DNA of 64,000 bases from Polynucleobacter alcilacus (GCF_018881545.1 NZ_JACVQD010000001.1:1828776-1892775), one strand, 5' to 3'; shown: positions 8,589 through 18,931, counted from the first letter of the stretch. A program made the numbers and translations. The notes: generated by a model not told the origin, from the sequence alone.

Positions 8589-9743
8589 TTAAGCTTTAGA
8601 AACCCAGCGTAAGCCGATCAGCGCTAGCAGGAAGTAGAGGAGTGGCGGCGTAAGGGCTGTCACAAAGGCTGGCCAAGAGCCAAGCAGCCCAATGTTTGAG
8701 AATAAGGAGTTAAAGAGCTGGAAGCTCATACCCAACATAATCCCACCAAATACCTTAATACCGACACTTCCCGCGCGCACTTTTAGAAAGGCAAAAGGGA
8801 GTGCTAAAGCAAGCATCACAAAAATCGTAAATGGATAAACTACTTTTTTCCAAAAAGCGATGGAGTGACGCTGTGCATCTTGCTTGTTGTCACGAAGATG
8901 GGAAATGAAACGACCCAGGCTCACGATAGACATTTTCTCTGGACTCACCAGTAGCACACTCAGAATTTGTGGAGTGACTTCTGACTCTAGGGTCAGCATG
9001 GGGGATGTGGTGGTCTTTGCAGAAAAAACGGGGTTCAGTGGATCGCTTTGCTTGGTTTCTCTAAAGCGAGTCTCTATGACGTCATTGAGAACCCAGGTAC
9101 CAGATTCATCAAACTGCCCAGACGCAGCACTTCTGATGGAGAGTAGGCGATAAACGTCGTCGAATTCATACATTCGAATATTGCTAATCTCATTATCTTT
9201 ATCTACCTTGCCAACGTTCACATAGCGAACACCAGGGCGGATAGGGCCACTGCCATCGTCATCTCGCAGACGATCTTTAACCCATACACCAGTTTTAAAT
9301 TGGGATGTATATGCGGCGCCCATTGCTTTCATACGAATTTGATCGGACTTCGCCTCTGTGTAGGGGCCGACCCATTCGCTCATGATGAGGGTCAGCGCAA
9401 CTAGCGGTATAGAGATTTTTCCTAGTGTGAGCAGGCCCCGTTTTACATCTAATCCTGCAATGCGCAAGATCGTAAACTCCGATTGACTCGCTAACATGGC
9501 AAAAACATAAATACTCCCAATCAGACTGGCAATGGGAATAATTTCGGAGATACGGCTTGGGGCTTTCAGTAAAACATGTAATAAGGCTAAGGTGAGTGTG
9601 TAGCCACCTTGGACAGATCCCAACTCACTCAAAATATCAAAGAACAAAAATAAGGCAACCAGCGCAAACAAAATAAAACCAAATGCAGCATAAATTTGTT
9701 TGGCTAAATAACGCTCATAGATATAAGGAAAGAGCAATTTCAT
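8589..9743 (-). CDS. lptG: LPS export permease LptG
   Basis: Inner-membrane permease of the LptB2FG complex that extracts lipopolysaccharide from the inner membrane and passes it to LptC. The start is the ATG at 9743 (MKLLFPYIYERYLAKQIYAAF), overlapping the lptF stop as ATGA; longer upstream sequence runs inside lptF. The 384-residue protein has about six membrane helices, three near each end, around a periplasmic beta-jellyroll domain (roughly residues 130-270). The SRISEIIPIASLIGS segment contains the coupling helix region contacting LptB. Confidence 0.95.
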   Translation of the reverse strand: MKLLFPYIYERYLAKQIYAAFGFILFALVALFLFFDILSELGSVQGGYTLTLALLHVLLKAPSRISEIIPIASLIGSIYVFAMLASQSEFTILRIAGLDVKRGLLTLGKISIPLVALTLIMSEWVGPYTEAKSDQIRMKAMGAAYTSQFKTGVWVKDRLRDDDGSGPIRPGVRYVNVGKVDKDNEISNIRMYEFDDVYRLLSIRSAASGQFDESGTWVLNDVIETRFRETKQSDPLNPVFSAKTTTSPMLTLESEVTPQILSVLLVSPEKMSIVSLGRFISHLRDNKQDAQRHSIAFWKKVVYPFTIFVMLALALPFAFLKVRAGSVGIKVFGGIMLGMSFQLFNSLFSNIGLLGSWPAFVTALTPPLLYFLLALIGLRWVSKA

Positions 9744-10855
9744 TTGCTTGCAAATCTGGCGGGCAACTGACGTCGCCACCACCTTACAGAAGGGTTAATG
9801 CGATTGCGGATTAAGACGAAGGCAATCAAGAGTGCCAATAGATGAATCGGCCAGATGCCGGTCAACATACTCACCTTACCCTTAGAGACAAAGTTTTGGG
9901 TGAGGTTTAGTAGGTTGCTATAGATTAAGTAGATGAGCACAGCGTAAAACATCGCAGTGTAACTACCCAGCCTTGGATTTACGTAGGCCAAGGGAATGGC
10001 GATCAGAACCAGTCCTAAGGCCATGAGTGGTAAACCGATGCGCCATAGCAATTCTGCGAGATTAGCATTGATAAGCTCTGGTTTGGATTTGTCTAGCAAT
10101 TCAGTAATCGATTTTTCTCGATCTCGAGGTGGCGGGGCTAACACATCTTTGCCATGGATCTTAGTAGTGTATTCAGCAAATTCCAGGATTCTGAAATCAG
10201 GCTGGGTGGGTAGCCCTTCATAACGGCGGCCACTATGAAGAACGATAGATTTTGCACCGCCTTCAGAGTTCTGAATATAGCCACTTGAAGCAACGGCAAC
10301 ACTCAGGCGACCGTTTTTGGAGTCAGCCACAAAGATATTTTTAACTTCGCTTTTATCAACATCTAATTCTTCAATGAAAAAGACGCGTTCAGCTCTGGCA
10401 GATTCTTTAAATTGGCCAGAGCTCACCATAGAAACGTCATCGCGTTGTTGGAAGCGTTGGCTTATGAGGGTGGACTCGCGGTTAGCCCATGGCCAGACAA
10501 AAAGTGCCAATAGGGCAATGACGATGATGAGTGGCGTTGCGAATTGCAAAATAGGACGAATTAAATTGGTCACGCTTAGACCACTGGCAAACCAAACGAT
10601 CATTTCAGAATCTTTGTACCAGCGCACCAACACAATCAGTGTTGCCACGAATAAGGAGACGGTTAGTAAAACCGCTAAATATCCCAATGTGGCCAATGCA
10701 ATTAAAACGATCGCATCTTCCGGATTGACGGTGCCGTTTGCTGCATAGCCCAAAATTCGAATGACCAAGGTGGTCACCATAATGGTTACCAAGACCAAAA
10801 AGACGCCGCCAGTCGTAAAACTGAGTTCTCGGCGCAGGGCTTGGTTAAAAATCAT
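9740..10855 (-). CDS. lptF: LPS export permease LptF
   Basis: Partner of LptG in the LPS transporter. The 371-residue protein begins MIFNQALRRELSFTTGGVFL and has N- and C-terminal membrane triplets flanking a periplasmic domain, with the family's coupling region WFASGLSVTNLIRPILQFA. It overlaps lptG by 4 nt, the standard lptFG arrangement. The divergent neighbour is pepA, again the usual proteobacterial order. About 150 nt separate the two start codons and must carry both promoters. Confidence 0.95.
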   Translation of the reverse strand: MIFNQALRRELSFTTGGVFLVLVTIMVTTLVIRILGYAANGTVNPEDAIVLIALATLGYLAVLLTVSLFVATLIVLVRWYKDSEMIVWFASGLSVTNLIRPILQFATPLIIVIALLALFVWPWANRESTLISQRFQQRDDVSMVSSGQFKESARAERVFFIEELDVDKSEVKNIFVADSKNGRLSVAVASSGYIQNSEGGAKSIVLHSGRRYEGLPTQPDFRILEFAEYTTKIHGKDVLAPPPRDREKSITELLDKSKPELINANLAELLWRIGLPLMALGLVLIAIPLAYVNPRLGSYTAMFYAVLIYLIYSNLLNLTQNFVSKGKVSMLTGIWPIHLLALLIAFVLIRNRINPSVRWWRRQLPARFASK

Positions 10856-11005
10856 AAGAAGCTATTTATTTAGATTAGTAGGGTTATTAGTCAGGCGTAA
10901 ATGGCTTATATTGCTGCATATAAAGGGAGGGCATCTCATGTCGGAGGATAATGGATAAACAACCTTTTACTCCCTTGAATCGCTTTAAAAATACCGTAAT
11001 ACATT

Positions 11006-12616
11006 ATGACAATTCAATTTAGTACCAAGATTTTCCCTCAAGCTGACCTTCAAAGCGCAAAACTCCAGAAAATGAGCCTCAAAAGCCTGTTGAATCAGAC
11101 TTCTGACTGTTTGGTTTTGGCTTACTCCATGGCGGATTTCGAGAGCTTTGGCGGCGCTAAAGTAGCTAAGACTAAATCCGGCCTGCTGACTGAGTTGGAT
11201 CAGCTACTAGGTGGCTCAGTCAGTCATGCACATTCCATTGGTGATCTAGACTCTAAGCAAGCATCAGTTTGCGTATTGCGTTCAGAAAAATCTTGGGCGT
11301 CCAATGGAGTGAAAGCAAAGCGCGTTTTATTGCTGAGCTTGGGAGATTTACAGCTTGCGAGTGAACGCAGTCTGACAAGCTTTTCTAAAGTAGCGCGCGC
11401 AGGCTTGAAAGCATTAAGCGGCGGATCTATTGAAAGTGCGCTTTGGTTTGTTCCTAGTTTTGCAATTGCGCACAAAGTGGACTTGATGGCCGAAGAAGTG
11501 CGCCTCACTATTCAGTATGCAGGTGATCAAGCATATCGATTTGGTGTGCGTCAGCCAGCTATGAAATTTAAAGCAAAAGATACAGCAGATAGCCTTAAGC
11601 AATTGGTCTTTGCAGGTAATACCGCCTGCGCTAAGGAGCTGAAGGCGGCTGTTGAGCAAGGTAGTGCCATCGTTGAGGGGATGAACCTCGCAAAAGATCT
11701 TGGCAATCTTCCTGCCAACGTTTGTAATCCAACTTATCTAGGAAAGACTGCACAAAGTTTAAGTAAAAAAGTAGGCTTAAAGGTCGAAGTGCTTGGGCGC
11801 AAGCAAATAGAAGCCCTGGGCATGGGATCTTTTTTATCGGTAGCCAATGGCTCGGAAACGCCGCCCCAATTTATTGTGATGCGCCATCTAGGTGGAAAAG
11901 TGGGCGAAGCACCGATTGTCTTAGTGGGTAAAGGCATCACTTTCGATACTGGTGGTATTTCACTAAAACCGGGTGAGGCGATGGATGAGATGAAATACGA
12001 TATGTGCGGCGCCGCCTCGGTTATTGGAACAATGTATTCGATTGGGCTGATGAAATTAAAGAAAAATGTCATTGGTGTGGTTCCCACTTGTGAAAACATG
12101 CCCTCTGGTCAGGCAACTCGTCCGGGCGATATTGTGAAGAGCATGTCTGGACAAACGATTGAGATCCTGAATACCGATGCGGAAGGTCGTTTGATTTTGT
12201 GTGATGCGTTAACGTATGTCGAGCGCTTCAAACCGAAGGCAGTAATTGATATTGCCACCTTAACAGGTGCATGTGTGATTGCCTTGGGTCATGTGCATAG
12301 CGGTTTGTTTTCAGAAGATGAAGGTTTAGTAGATGCTTTAAGTAAAGCTGGAAAAGCATCTTTAGACACTGTCTGGCGCTTGCCTTTAGATGCTGCGTAC
12401 CATGAGCAGCTGAAATCAAACTTTGCTGATGTTGCCAATATTGGTGGGCGCCCAGCAGGCAGTGTGACTGCCGCTTGTTTCCTGTCGCGCTTTACTGAGA
12501 AATATAAGTGGGCTCACTTGGATATCGCTGGTACAGCTTGGAAGAGTGGTGTCGCCAAAGGATCTACCGGTCGTCCAGTGCCGCTGCTAGTAAACTTCTT
12601 GCTTGAGCAAAAGTAA
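11006..12616 (+). CDS. pepA: Leucyl aminopeptidase (PepA, family M17)
   Basis: Cytosolic dizinc/manganese exopeptidase removing N-terminal residues; E. coli PepA also binds DNA in Xer recombination and carAB control. The 536-residue protein has the variable N-terminal domain and a conserved C-terminal catalytic half containing [27 protein letters not shown] and the signature [14 protein letters not shown]. It heads a plus-strand run with holC (15 nt away) and lgt. The pepA-holC neighbourhood is conserved in many proteobacteria. Confidence 0.97.
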   Translation: MTIQFSTKIFPQADLQSAKLQKMSLKSLLNQTSDCLVLAYSMADFESFGGAKVAKTKSGLLTELDQLLGGSVSHAHSIGDLDSKQASVCVLRSEKSWASNGVKAKRVLLLSLGDLQLASERSLTSFSKVARAGLKALSGGSIESALWFVPSFAIAHKVDLMAEEVRLTIQYAGDQAYRFGVRQPAMKFKAKDTADSLKQLVFAGNTACAKELKAAVEQGSAIVEGMNLAKDLGNLPANVCNPTYLGKTAQSLSKKVGLKVEVLGRKQIEALGMGSFLSVANGSETPPQFIVMRHLGGKVGEAPIVLVGKGITFDTGGISLKPGEAMDEMKYDMCGAASVIGTMYSIGLMKLKKNVIGVVPTCENMPSGQATRPGDIVKSMSGQTIEILNTDAEGRLILCDALTYVERFKPKAVIDIATLTGACVIALGHVHSGLFSEDEGLVDALSKAGKASLDTVWRLPLDAAYHEQLKSNFADVANIGGRPAGSVTAACFLSRFTEKYKWAHLDIAGTAWKSGVAKGSTGRPVPLLVNFLLEQK

Positions 12617-12631
12617 GCAGCTCCAGGCTAG

Positions 12632-13096
12632 ATGGCTCGCATCGATTTTCATAGTAACGTAAACGACAAGCTGGAATACGCTTGTCGTTTAACGCGTAAA
12701 ATTTGGAGTGCCACTCCTGAAGGTCAGCCAGTTCGTAATATCGTCATGGTGGGCGAGCAGGCTGATCTAAAAAAGTTAGATGAATTGCTGTGGACTTTTA
12801 GCAGCACTGATTTTTTGCCCCATTGCTTTATTGATGATGAGGCCGCAGTAGACACCCCCATTCTTTTAACAGACGATTTTGCTTCTCCTGCCCTAAACCA
12901 AGTCCCACATGCTGATGTCATGATTCATCTAGGTATGCGAATGCCAGAAGATGTACCGGGTTTAGTAGCGCGCTTCCCCAGAATTGTTGAAGTGGTCACT
13001 GTGAATGAAGCAGAGCGTTTAGCGGGGCGTGAGCGCTATAAAGCGTATCGAGAGTTAGGTCATGAGCTTTTTAACTTCGACCAATCTAAAAGTTAA
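12632..13096 (+). CDS. holC: DNA polymerase III subunit chi
   Basis: The chi subunit of the clamp-loader complex, linking the polymerase III holoenzyme to single-stranded DNA-binding protein. It has 154 residues, with [21 protein letters not shown] at the N terminus, and a central [13 protein letters not shown] block typical of chi (the tryptophan region contacting SSB). It lies just after pepA and 5 nt before lgt. Sequence conservation in this family is low, and the assignment rests partly on the pepA-holC context. Confidence 0.92.
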   Translation: MARIDFHSNVNDKLEYACRLTRKIWSATPEGQPVRNIVMVGEQADLKKLDELLWTFSSTDFLPHCFIDDEAAVDTPILLTDDFASPALNQVPHADVMIHLGMRMPEDVPGLVARFPRIVEVVTVNEAERLAGRERYKAYRELGHELFNFDQSKS

Positions 13097-13101
13097 TTGC
13101 A

Positions 13102-13890
13102 ATGTTGATACATCCCCAGTTTGATCCTGCTGCGATACGTATAGGGTCATTTGCAATTCATTGGTACGGCTTGATGTATCTCATGGCCTTTGCTCAGTTC
13201 TTATTATTGGGACGTATCCGCATTCGTACGCCACGCTATCAGAACTTAGGTTGGACTTTTAAAGATCTTGAGGATTTACTTTTTGCTGGTGTCTTAGGTG
13301 TCGTTCTTGGAGGGCGCATTGGCTATACCTTGTTTTATATGCCCGACTATTATTTGTCACACCCCTTGAGTATTTTTAAAATATGGGAAGGCGGTATGTC
13401 CTTTCATGGCGGCTTGCTAGGGGTACTGCTAGCGCTTTATTGGTTTGCAAAAAAACGGCACACTACATTTTTGGTAGTCAGTGATTTAGTTGCCCCCTTA
13501 GTTCCTTTTGGCTTGGCTTTTGGACGCTTAGGAAATTTTATTAATGGGGAGTTATGGGGTAGACCAACTGATTTGCCATGGGCAACAGTATTTCCCTTGG
13601 TGGATAGTATCCCGCGTCATCCATCTCAAATCTATCAAATGCTTGCCGAAGGTATTTTGCTTGGCATCATCTTATGGATTTACTCCAGCAAGCCACGTCA
13701 CTTAGGCCGAGTATCCGGCCTCTTCTTACTTGGTTATGGAGTTTGCCGCTTCTTAACAGAATATGCCCGCGAGCCTGATGCTTTCCTAGGCTTATTGGGA
13801 CTTGGCTTATCGATGGGGCAGTGGTTATGTGTCCCGATGATTTTGCTAGGAATTTACCTGATGACATTCTCGAAAACAAAAGCGATATAA
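13102..13890 (+). CDS. lgt: Prolipoprotein diacylglyceryl transferase
   Basis: Integral inner-membrane enzyme that transfers diacylglycerol from phosphatidylglycerol to the lipobox cysteine of prolipoproteins. The 262-residue protein has about seven membrane helices. Essential motifs are visible: [11 protein letters not shown] near the N terminus, [10 protein letters not shown], the [11 protein letters not shown] loop, and the signature [15 protein letters not shown]. It starts 5 nt after holC and is the last gene of the pepA-holC-lgt run. No clear terminator follows. Confidence 0.97.
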   Translation: MLIHPQFDPAAIRIGSFAIHWYGLMYLMAFAQFLLLGRIRIRTPRYQNLGWTFKDLEDLLFAGVLGVVLGGRIGYTLFYMPDYYLSHPLSIFKIWEGGMSFHGGLLGVLLALYWFAKKRHTTFLVVSDLVAPLVPFGLAFGRLGNFINGELWGRPTDLPWATVFPLVDSIPRHPSQIYQMLAEGILLGIILWIYSSKPRHLGRVSGLFLLGYGVCRFLTEYAREPDAFLGLLGLGLSMGQWLCVPMILLGIYLMTFSKTKAI

Positions 13891-14162
13891 GACCGCTGCT
13901 GAGCGAGGAAGTCACCCTTATTAGGGTAGAAATCCTTCCTTCTTCAGAGTCAGGAATTGTTTTCTCTTTATTTATTAAGGGTGTGCTAATAAAAACCTTG
14001 CTCGTATGCTGCATCGCAAAAATAGCTAATCTAGACTATATTCGTCTAATATCTATTAACTTTAGGTTAATGATTCCAGTTTTAATTAATTGATTTTAGA
14101 GGGGCGCTGGCGCTACATTGAACTAACGCCATTTTGCCGATAGCCATTCTTAAGAGAACCAC
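13891..14162. other. AT-rich intergenic region before the malonate genes
   Basis: These 272 bases hold no credible gene. The right half is very AT-rich and likely contains the promoter of the malonate module. The only clear structure is an inverted repeat at 14055-14071. No intrinsic terminator for lgt was found. Confidence 0.5.
14055..14071. promoter_or_regulatory. Candidate operator upstream of the malonate module
   Basis: Perfect inverted repeat attaac-(5)-gttaat, 92 nt before the malonyl-CoA decarboxylase start. The 6-bp arms with a 5-base spacer fit the size of an operator for a dimeric regulator such as a LysR or GntR protein. No regulator gene lies beside this module, so a trans-encoded factor would be needed. 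Confidence 0.35.
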
Positions 14163-15467
14163 ATGCTTGAAAAGTTAGCCAAAGCCCGATATTTTTCCCG
14201 CGTTACTGGGGCGGTAAACCGCCTTATTTCTGAGCGCGGGGAATCCAATGCTGTGAGCATGGCTGAGGACGTGATTAACAATTATCGCAAGCTCTCCAAG
14301 GATCAGCATGGAAAGTTCTTCACATTTTTATTCGAGAAGTTAAATCCTGATCCCGCTGCAGTGATGACGGCTGCACAAAATTTTGCTGCTGAAGGTAATG
14401 CCCGAAACTATATTAAGTTGCAACGCGTTACCGAGCCACCTAGACAAGAATTATTTCGTCGTTTAAATCGGGCGACTAATGGAACTGCCGCATTGGTATC
14501 TATGCGGCGTGATCTTTTGCAAATACTAGAAAAGCAGCCTGAGTTAATTGCGGTGGACTTTGATCTGCGTCATCTTCTGTCTTCATGGTTTAACCCAGGG
14601 TTTTTAAAGATGCACCGGGTTGATTGGAAGTCTCCCGCAGAGGTATTAGAGAAGTTGATTCAGCATGAGGCCGTTCACGCGATCGATGGCTGGGATGACC
14701 TGCGCCGCCGCTTGCAGCCTGATCGGAGGTGCTTTGCTTTTTTCCACCCACAATTACCGAATGAACCCTTAATCTTTGTTGAGGTAGCGCTATTACCGGA
14801 GATTCCTGCGGTCATTACTCCGCTGGTAGATAAAAAAGCAGAGACAGTGCATCTGACCTCTCAATATAAAGTGGCCGCTTTTTATTCTATTAGTAACTGT
14901 GAACCCGGATTGCGTGGAGTCTCTATGGGAAACTTCTTGATCAAGCGGGTTGCCGAACAGTTGCATGCAGAGTTTCCGAGCTTAAAGACTTTTGTAACTC
15001 TTTCACCGATTCCTGGTTTTATCGATTGGATTGCTGCAGGCGCAGATCTTGGTGGTGAAACTGTAGGGGTGCAGCTGAAGCCTGCGTTACGCTTGGCTCG
15101 AGAGCATGCCTTAGAAGCTATCGGACTCACTACGCGTTCCTGGCCTGAGCGTTTGAGCTCTGGTTGGCATCCGGATAATGCGAGTGAAAAAGAAAAAACC
15201 GCCTTACTGACGCTAGCAAGTATTTACTTGGGCATGGGATCCGCGGGTCGTAATGGGAATCCGGTTGCCAAGTTTCACCTGGGAAATGGTGCCAAGTTGC
15301 ATCAAATCAATTGGGCATCAGACCTATCTCGTAAGGGTTTACGTCAATCCGCTTGTCTGATGGTGAATTATCTCTATGATCTAGGGAATGTGGAAGAAAA
15401 TCATGAACGCTTTGCTAATGGCGAGATTGTGTATTCAAAAGCAGTTGGAAAATTGATGGCGCCTTAG
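14163..15467 (+). CDS. Malonyl-CoA decarboxylase
   Basis: Converts malonyl-CoA to acetyl-CoA and CO2 in the cytoplasm. The 434-residue protein has the helical N-terminal domain (about residues 1-130) and the GNAT-like catalytic C-terminal domain. Family blocks include FLKMHRVDWKSPAEVLEKLI with YEAVH-like EAVHAI, the EPLIFVEVAL strand, YSISNCEPGLRGVSMGNFLI, TLSPIPGF, and the late FHLGNGAKLHQINW plus SACLMVNYLYDL. It precedes a TctC-type receptor and malonyl-CoA synthetase, so the three genes together suggest malonate catabolism (malonate to malonyl-CoA to acetyl-CoA). Named MatA or MlyCD in other organisms. Confidence 0.94.
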   Translation: MLEKLAKARYFSRVTGAVNRLISERGESNAVSMAEDVINNYRKLSKDQHGKFFTFLFEKLNPDPAAVMTAAQNFAAEGNARNYIKLQRVTEPPRQELFRRLNRATNGTAALVSMRRDLLQILEKQPELIAVDFDLRHLLSSWFNPGFLKMHRVDWKSPAEVLEKLIQHEAVHAIDGWDDLRRRLQPDRRCFAFFHPQLPNEPLIFVEVALLPEIPAVITPLVDKKAETVHLTSQYKVAAFYSISNCEPGLRGVSMGNFLIKRVAEQLHAEFPSLKTFVTLSPIPGFIDWIAAGADLGGETVGVQLKPALRLAREHALEAIGLTTRSWPERLSSGWHPDNASEKEKTALLTLASIYLGMGSAGRNGNPVAKFHLGNGAKLHQINWASDLSRKGLRQSACLMVNYLYDLGNVEENHERFANGEIVYSKAVGKLMAP

Positions 15468-15549
15468 ACTAGAGGTATAGGAATCAATCATTAGAGTATT
15501 GAGGTAGTACATAACAAAGCCAAAAAATGGCACGTGGAGGAGACAAAAA

Positions 15550-16533
15550 ATGCAGAAGCAATCTCGATTTACAGGTTTGATGAAGAAGGTCTTGTTTTTA
15601 ATTTGCGCCGCACCTTTGGCGGTCATGGCACAAGAATGGCCCAATAAGCCTATTACCTTTATCGTGCCATTTCCTGCAGGCGGTGGAACCGATGCATTTG
15701 CAAGGCCTTTAGCTGCGCAATTAACCAAGCAGCTAGGTAAACAAATTATTATTGATAACCGTGGTGGTGCTGGCGGTACCCTAGGAGCTTCAATTGCTGC
15801 TAAAGCAGCTCCAGATGGATACACATTCTTTATGGGCGCTGCGCACCATGCAATTGCCCCAGCAATGTATCCAAACTTAGATTACGACATTGAGAAAAGC
15901 TTCGTTCCTGTAGCGATGGTTGCTAATCCTCCTCAAGTCATTGTGGTGAACCCTAAGAATGTTCAAGTCAAAGACTTGAAAGAATTTATTGCCCTCTTGA
16001 AAAAGAACCCAGGTAAATTTAATTACGCTAGCGCGGGTAATGGCTCATCGCATCACCTGGCTGGTGAACAGTTCAAGATGTTGACTAAAACCTTTATTAC
16101 CCATATTCCATATCGTGGTGCTGGCCCAGCAATGCAAGATCTAATTGCTGGACAGGTTGATGTGGAGTTTGATGGGTTGGGCTCATCTGCTGCTCAAATT
16201 AAGAACGGGACTATCGTGGCTTTAGCTGTGGCATCACAAAAACGTGCACCCGGATTTCCGAATGTACCTACTGCTGCAGAGGCGGGTTTAGTGGGTTATG
16301 AAGTTTCTACTTGGTATGGTTTATTTGCCCCTAAGGGCACCCCTCAACCGATCATCGACAAGATGATTACTGAAGTGCAAAAAGCAATCAATACACCAGA
16401 GTTGAAAACTATTTGGACGAATAATGGATCTGATACACCTAATTTGACTGGCGATGCCTTTGGAAAGTTTGTGAATGCAGATATCAAACGTTGGGCAGCA
16501 GTTGCTAAGGCTTCGGGTGCTAAGTTAGATTAA
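15550..16533 (+). CDS. Bug/TctC family periplasmic substrate-binding receptor
   Basis: Extracytoplasmic solute receptor of the tripartite tricarboxylate transporter (TTT) class. A strong ribosome-binding site (ggagga) precedes the ATG at 15550. The leader (residues 1-28, basic start then hydrophobic LFLICAAPLAVMA) ends before EWPNKPITFIVPFPAGGGTDA, the classic mature start. Other family marks are IIDNRGGAGGTLGA and IPYRGAGPAMQDLIAGQVD. Lying between malonyl-CoA decarboxylase and synthetase, it probably binds malonate or a related dicarboxylate. No TctA/TctB membrane partners are nearby, so it must use permeases encoded elsewhere or serve as a sensor. Confidence 0.93.
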   Translation: MQKQSRFTGLMKKVLFLICAAPLAVMAQEWPNKPITFIVPFPAGGGTDAFARPLAAQLTKQLGKQIIIDNRGGAGGTLGASIAAKAAPDGYTFFMGAAHHAIAPAMYPNLDYDIEKSFVPVAMVANPPQVIVVNPKNVQVKDLKEFIALLKKNPGKFNYASAGNGSSHHLAGEQFKMLTKTFITHIPYRGAGPAMQDLIAGQVDVEFDGLGSSAAQIKNGTIVALAVASQKRAPGFPNVPTAAEAGLVGYEVSTWYGLFAPKGTPQPIIDKMITEVQKAINTPELKTIWTNNGSDTPNLTGDAFGKFVNADIKRWAAVAKASGAKLD

Positions 16534-16587
16534 TGCATTAACTATTAATAAACGCTGTAAACATGACTGTTTGGATTTGAGGGTCTC

Positions 16588-18111
16588 ATGAATTTATATT
16601 CGCTATTGGAAAAAGGTTTTCCAAAAGATAAAAAAGCTTGTGCATTAGAAACACATGATGGTTTGTATTATTCATGGAATGACCTTGAGCGTGCCACTGC
16701 GAAGATGGCTAACCTGCTCAAGAGTCTCCAGCTTCCAGCAGGCGCAAGGGTTGCAGTACAGGTTGAAAAATCTCCCGAAGCACTTTTTTTGTATCTGGCC
16801 ACGATTCGTGCTGGCTATGTGTATTTACCCCTCAATACCGCATATCAAGCCGCTGAGATTCAGTATTTTGTTGAGAATGCAGAGCCAGCCCTTGTGGTTT
16901 GCAGTAGTAAGAACTTCTCCTGGGTATCTCAGGTTGCATTTAAGGCTGGTACTAAACATGTCTTTACCTTAGACGAAGATCGTAAAGGCACTTTGCTTGA
17001 AAGAGCAGGGGGCCTCAGCGATCAGTTCAAGACTGTGCCAGCTAAAGATGATGACCTTGCGGCTATTCTGTACACCTCTGGCACTACTGGCCGCAGTAAG
17101 GGGGCGATGCTCACCCACAAAAACTTAGGTAGCAATGCGCAAGTGTTGCAACAGTTCTGGGGCTGGAAAAAAGGCGATGTGCTTTTACATGCTTTACCGA
17201 TCTTCCATGTACATGGATTATTTGTAGCAGCTCATGGCGCTTTGATCAATGGTAGTAAGATGATTTGGTTGCCACGCTTAGATGTTTCTCAATTGATTCA
17301 TCACATGCCACAGTCCACTGTGATGATGGGTGTTCCGACTTTCTATGTTCGCTTACTGGCGGATAAGGGATTTAATAAGAAGGTCGCTCGCAATATGCGC
17401 TTGTTTATTTCTGGTTCTGCACCATTGTTAACAGAGACATTTAATTCCTTTAAAGAAGTCATTGGTCAGCCAATACTTGAACGTTATGGCATGAGTGAGA
17501 CGGTGATGTTGGTTTCTAATCCCTATAACGGCAAGCGTGTTGGTGGATCTGTAGGTCTGCCATTGCCCGGCGTTAAAGTGCGCGTGGTTGATGAAAATAA
17601 TCAGCCCTGTGGTGTTGATGAAATTGGTAGCATTCAGGTTAAAGGCCCAAACATATTCCCAGGCTATTGGCGCATGCCCGAAAAGACTGCCGAAGAATTT
17701 ACCAAAGACGGTTGGTTCAAAACGGGTGACGTCGGTCGTTGGGGTGGCGATGCTAACGGTGGTAAAGCGCCTAAAGAGTATCTTTGCATTGTTGGCCGCA
17801 GTAAGGACTTAATTATTTCGGGTGGCTACAACGTATACCCAAAAGAAATTGAAGGCTTCATTGATGACATGGATGGCGTTGACGAGAGCGCGGTGATAGG
17901 CATCCCGCATCCAGACTTTGGTGAGTCGGTGATGGCGGTAGTGGTGCCTAAGGCTGGAGCAAAACTCAATGCAGAAGCAATGATTGCAACGTTGAAAACA
18001 CAAATTGCAAACTTTAAGATTCCAAAGCGCGTGGAGATTGTTGCTGATTTACCTCGCAACGCGATGGGTAAGGTGCAAAAGAATATCTTGCGTCAGCAAT
18101 ACACGAAGTAA
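16588..18111 (+). CDS. matB: Malonyl-CoA synthetase
   Basis: Acyl-adenylating enzyme (ANL superfamily) of 507 residues that ligates malonate to CoA with ATP. Motifs in order: P-loop-like YTSGTTGRSKGAMLTHKNL, LPIFHVHGLFV, ERYGMSETVM, FKTGDVG, hinge region GRSKDLIISGGYNVYPKEIE, and the C-terminal catalytic lysine in PRNAMGKVQKNILR. The HVHGL block is typical of MatB. Context with malonyl-CoA decarboxylase and a TTT receptor supports malonate as substrate, though methylmalonate is often also accepted. It is convergent with the TauE-type gene, with one base between stops. Confidence 0.92.
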   Translation: MNLYSLLEKGFPKDKKACALETHDGLYYSWNDLERATAKMANLLKSLQLPAGARVAVQVEKSPEALFLYLATIRAGYVYLPLNTAYQAAEIQYFVENAEPALVVCSSKNFSWVSQVAFKAGTKHVFTLDEDRKGTLLERAGGLSDQFKTVPAKDDDLAAILYTSGTTGRSKGAMLTHKNLGSNAQVLQQFWGWKKGDVLLHALPIFHVHGLFVAAHGALINGSKMIWLPRLDVSQLIHHMPQSTVMMGVPTFYVRLLADKGFNKKVARNMRLFISGSAPLLTETFNSFKEVIGQPILERYGMSETVMLVSNPYNGKRVGGSVGLPLPGVKVRVVDENNQPCGVDEIGSIQVKGPNIFPGYWRMPEKTAEEFTKDGWFKTGDVGRWGGDANGGKAPKEYLCIVGRSKDLIISGGYNVYPKEIEGFIDDMDGVDESAVIGIPHPDFGESVMAVVVPKAGAKLNAEAMIATLKTQIANFKIPKRVEIVADLPRNAMGKVQKNILRQQYTK

Positions 18112-18112
18112 G

Positions 18113-18931
18113 TTAGAAGCCGAATGCCTTGCGGCTTTCATTAAACATGAAGGCTGCAAGGAGAAATAACATGATGCCAAATACTCTTTTGAGTTGAGCA
18201 ACATCTAGCTTCCTAGCCATCTTAGCTCCCCATGGTGCAGTAAATACACTGACGACTACTATGCATGCAACTGCGGGTAAATAGACGAATCCTAAAGAGC
18301 CAGCTGGCAAATTGGGATTTCCCCAACTGCCATACATATACCCAATCGTTGCAGCAGCAGCTATTGGAAATCCTAAGCCTGAAGAAGTGGCCATTGCTAC
18401 GTGGGGTTTGACATTACACCAGAGCATGAAGGGTACGGTAATGAATGCGCCCCCAGCGCCTACCAAGCTGGCGAGGACTCCAGTGAATGTACCAAATGAA
18501 AACAAGCCAATGGGGCCTGGTAGGTCTCTGCCGCCCTTGGGTTTTTTATTCAGAAGCATCTGAATCGAGGTGTAAACAATAAATAGGGCAAAAAAGAATG
18601 AGAGCCATGAGGTTTTTAATGCCTCAAAGAGTTCACTGCCACCAACTAGTCCACCTAAAACCATTCCAGGACTGAGTGAGGCAACTAGCTTCCAGTCAAT
18701 CGAGCTATGTTTGTGATGAGCCCATATTGCAGAAGTGGTCGTAAATAGAATAGTTGCCATTCCTGTGGCGATAGCCATGTGCACAATCACCGTTTGGCTA
18801 AAGCCTTGATGATTGAAAACCAAAATCATAAAAGGCACCAGAATCATGCCGCCGCCGATGCCAAGAAGGCCGGCTAAAAATCCTGCAATACCCCCGCACA
18901 ACATCAACATCAAGATATCGCTTAGTGACAT
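18113..18931 (-). CDS. TauE/SafE family membrane transporter
   Basis: Probable anion exporter or permease of the TauE/SafE (TSUP) family, 272 residues with about eight membrane helices. The duplicated family signature is visible as GLLGIGGGMILVPFM in the first half and SLVGAGGAFITVPFML in the second. Members move sulfite, sulfoacetate or related organosulfur anions, but the substrate here cannot be deduced. Its start lies right after the 3' end of the 6S RNA gene on the same strand, so it may be transcribed by read-through. Confidence 0.9.
   Translation of the reverse strand: MSLSDILMLMLCGGIAGFLAGLLGIGGGMILVPFMILVFNHQGFSQTVIVHMAIATGMATILFTTTSAIWAHHKHSSIDWKLVASLSPGMVLGGLVGGSELFEALKTSWLSFFFALFIVYTSIQMLLNKKPKGGRDLPGPIGLFSFGTFTGVLASLVGAGGAFITVPFMLWCNVKPHVAMATSSGLGFPIAAAATIGYMYGSWGNPNLPAGSLGFVYLPAVACIVVVSVFTAPWGAKMARKLDVAQLKRVFGIMLFLLAAFMFNESRKAFGF

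Noticed and set aside
10937-10957. Six-codon mini reading frame (atgtcggagg...) before pepA
   Set aside because: Too short, and no attenuator-like hairpin or regulatory codon run is visible.
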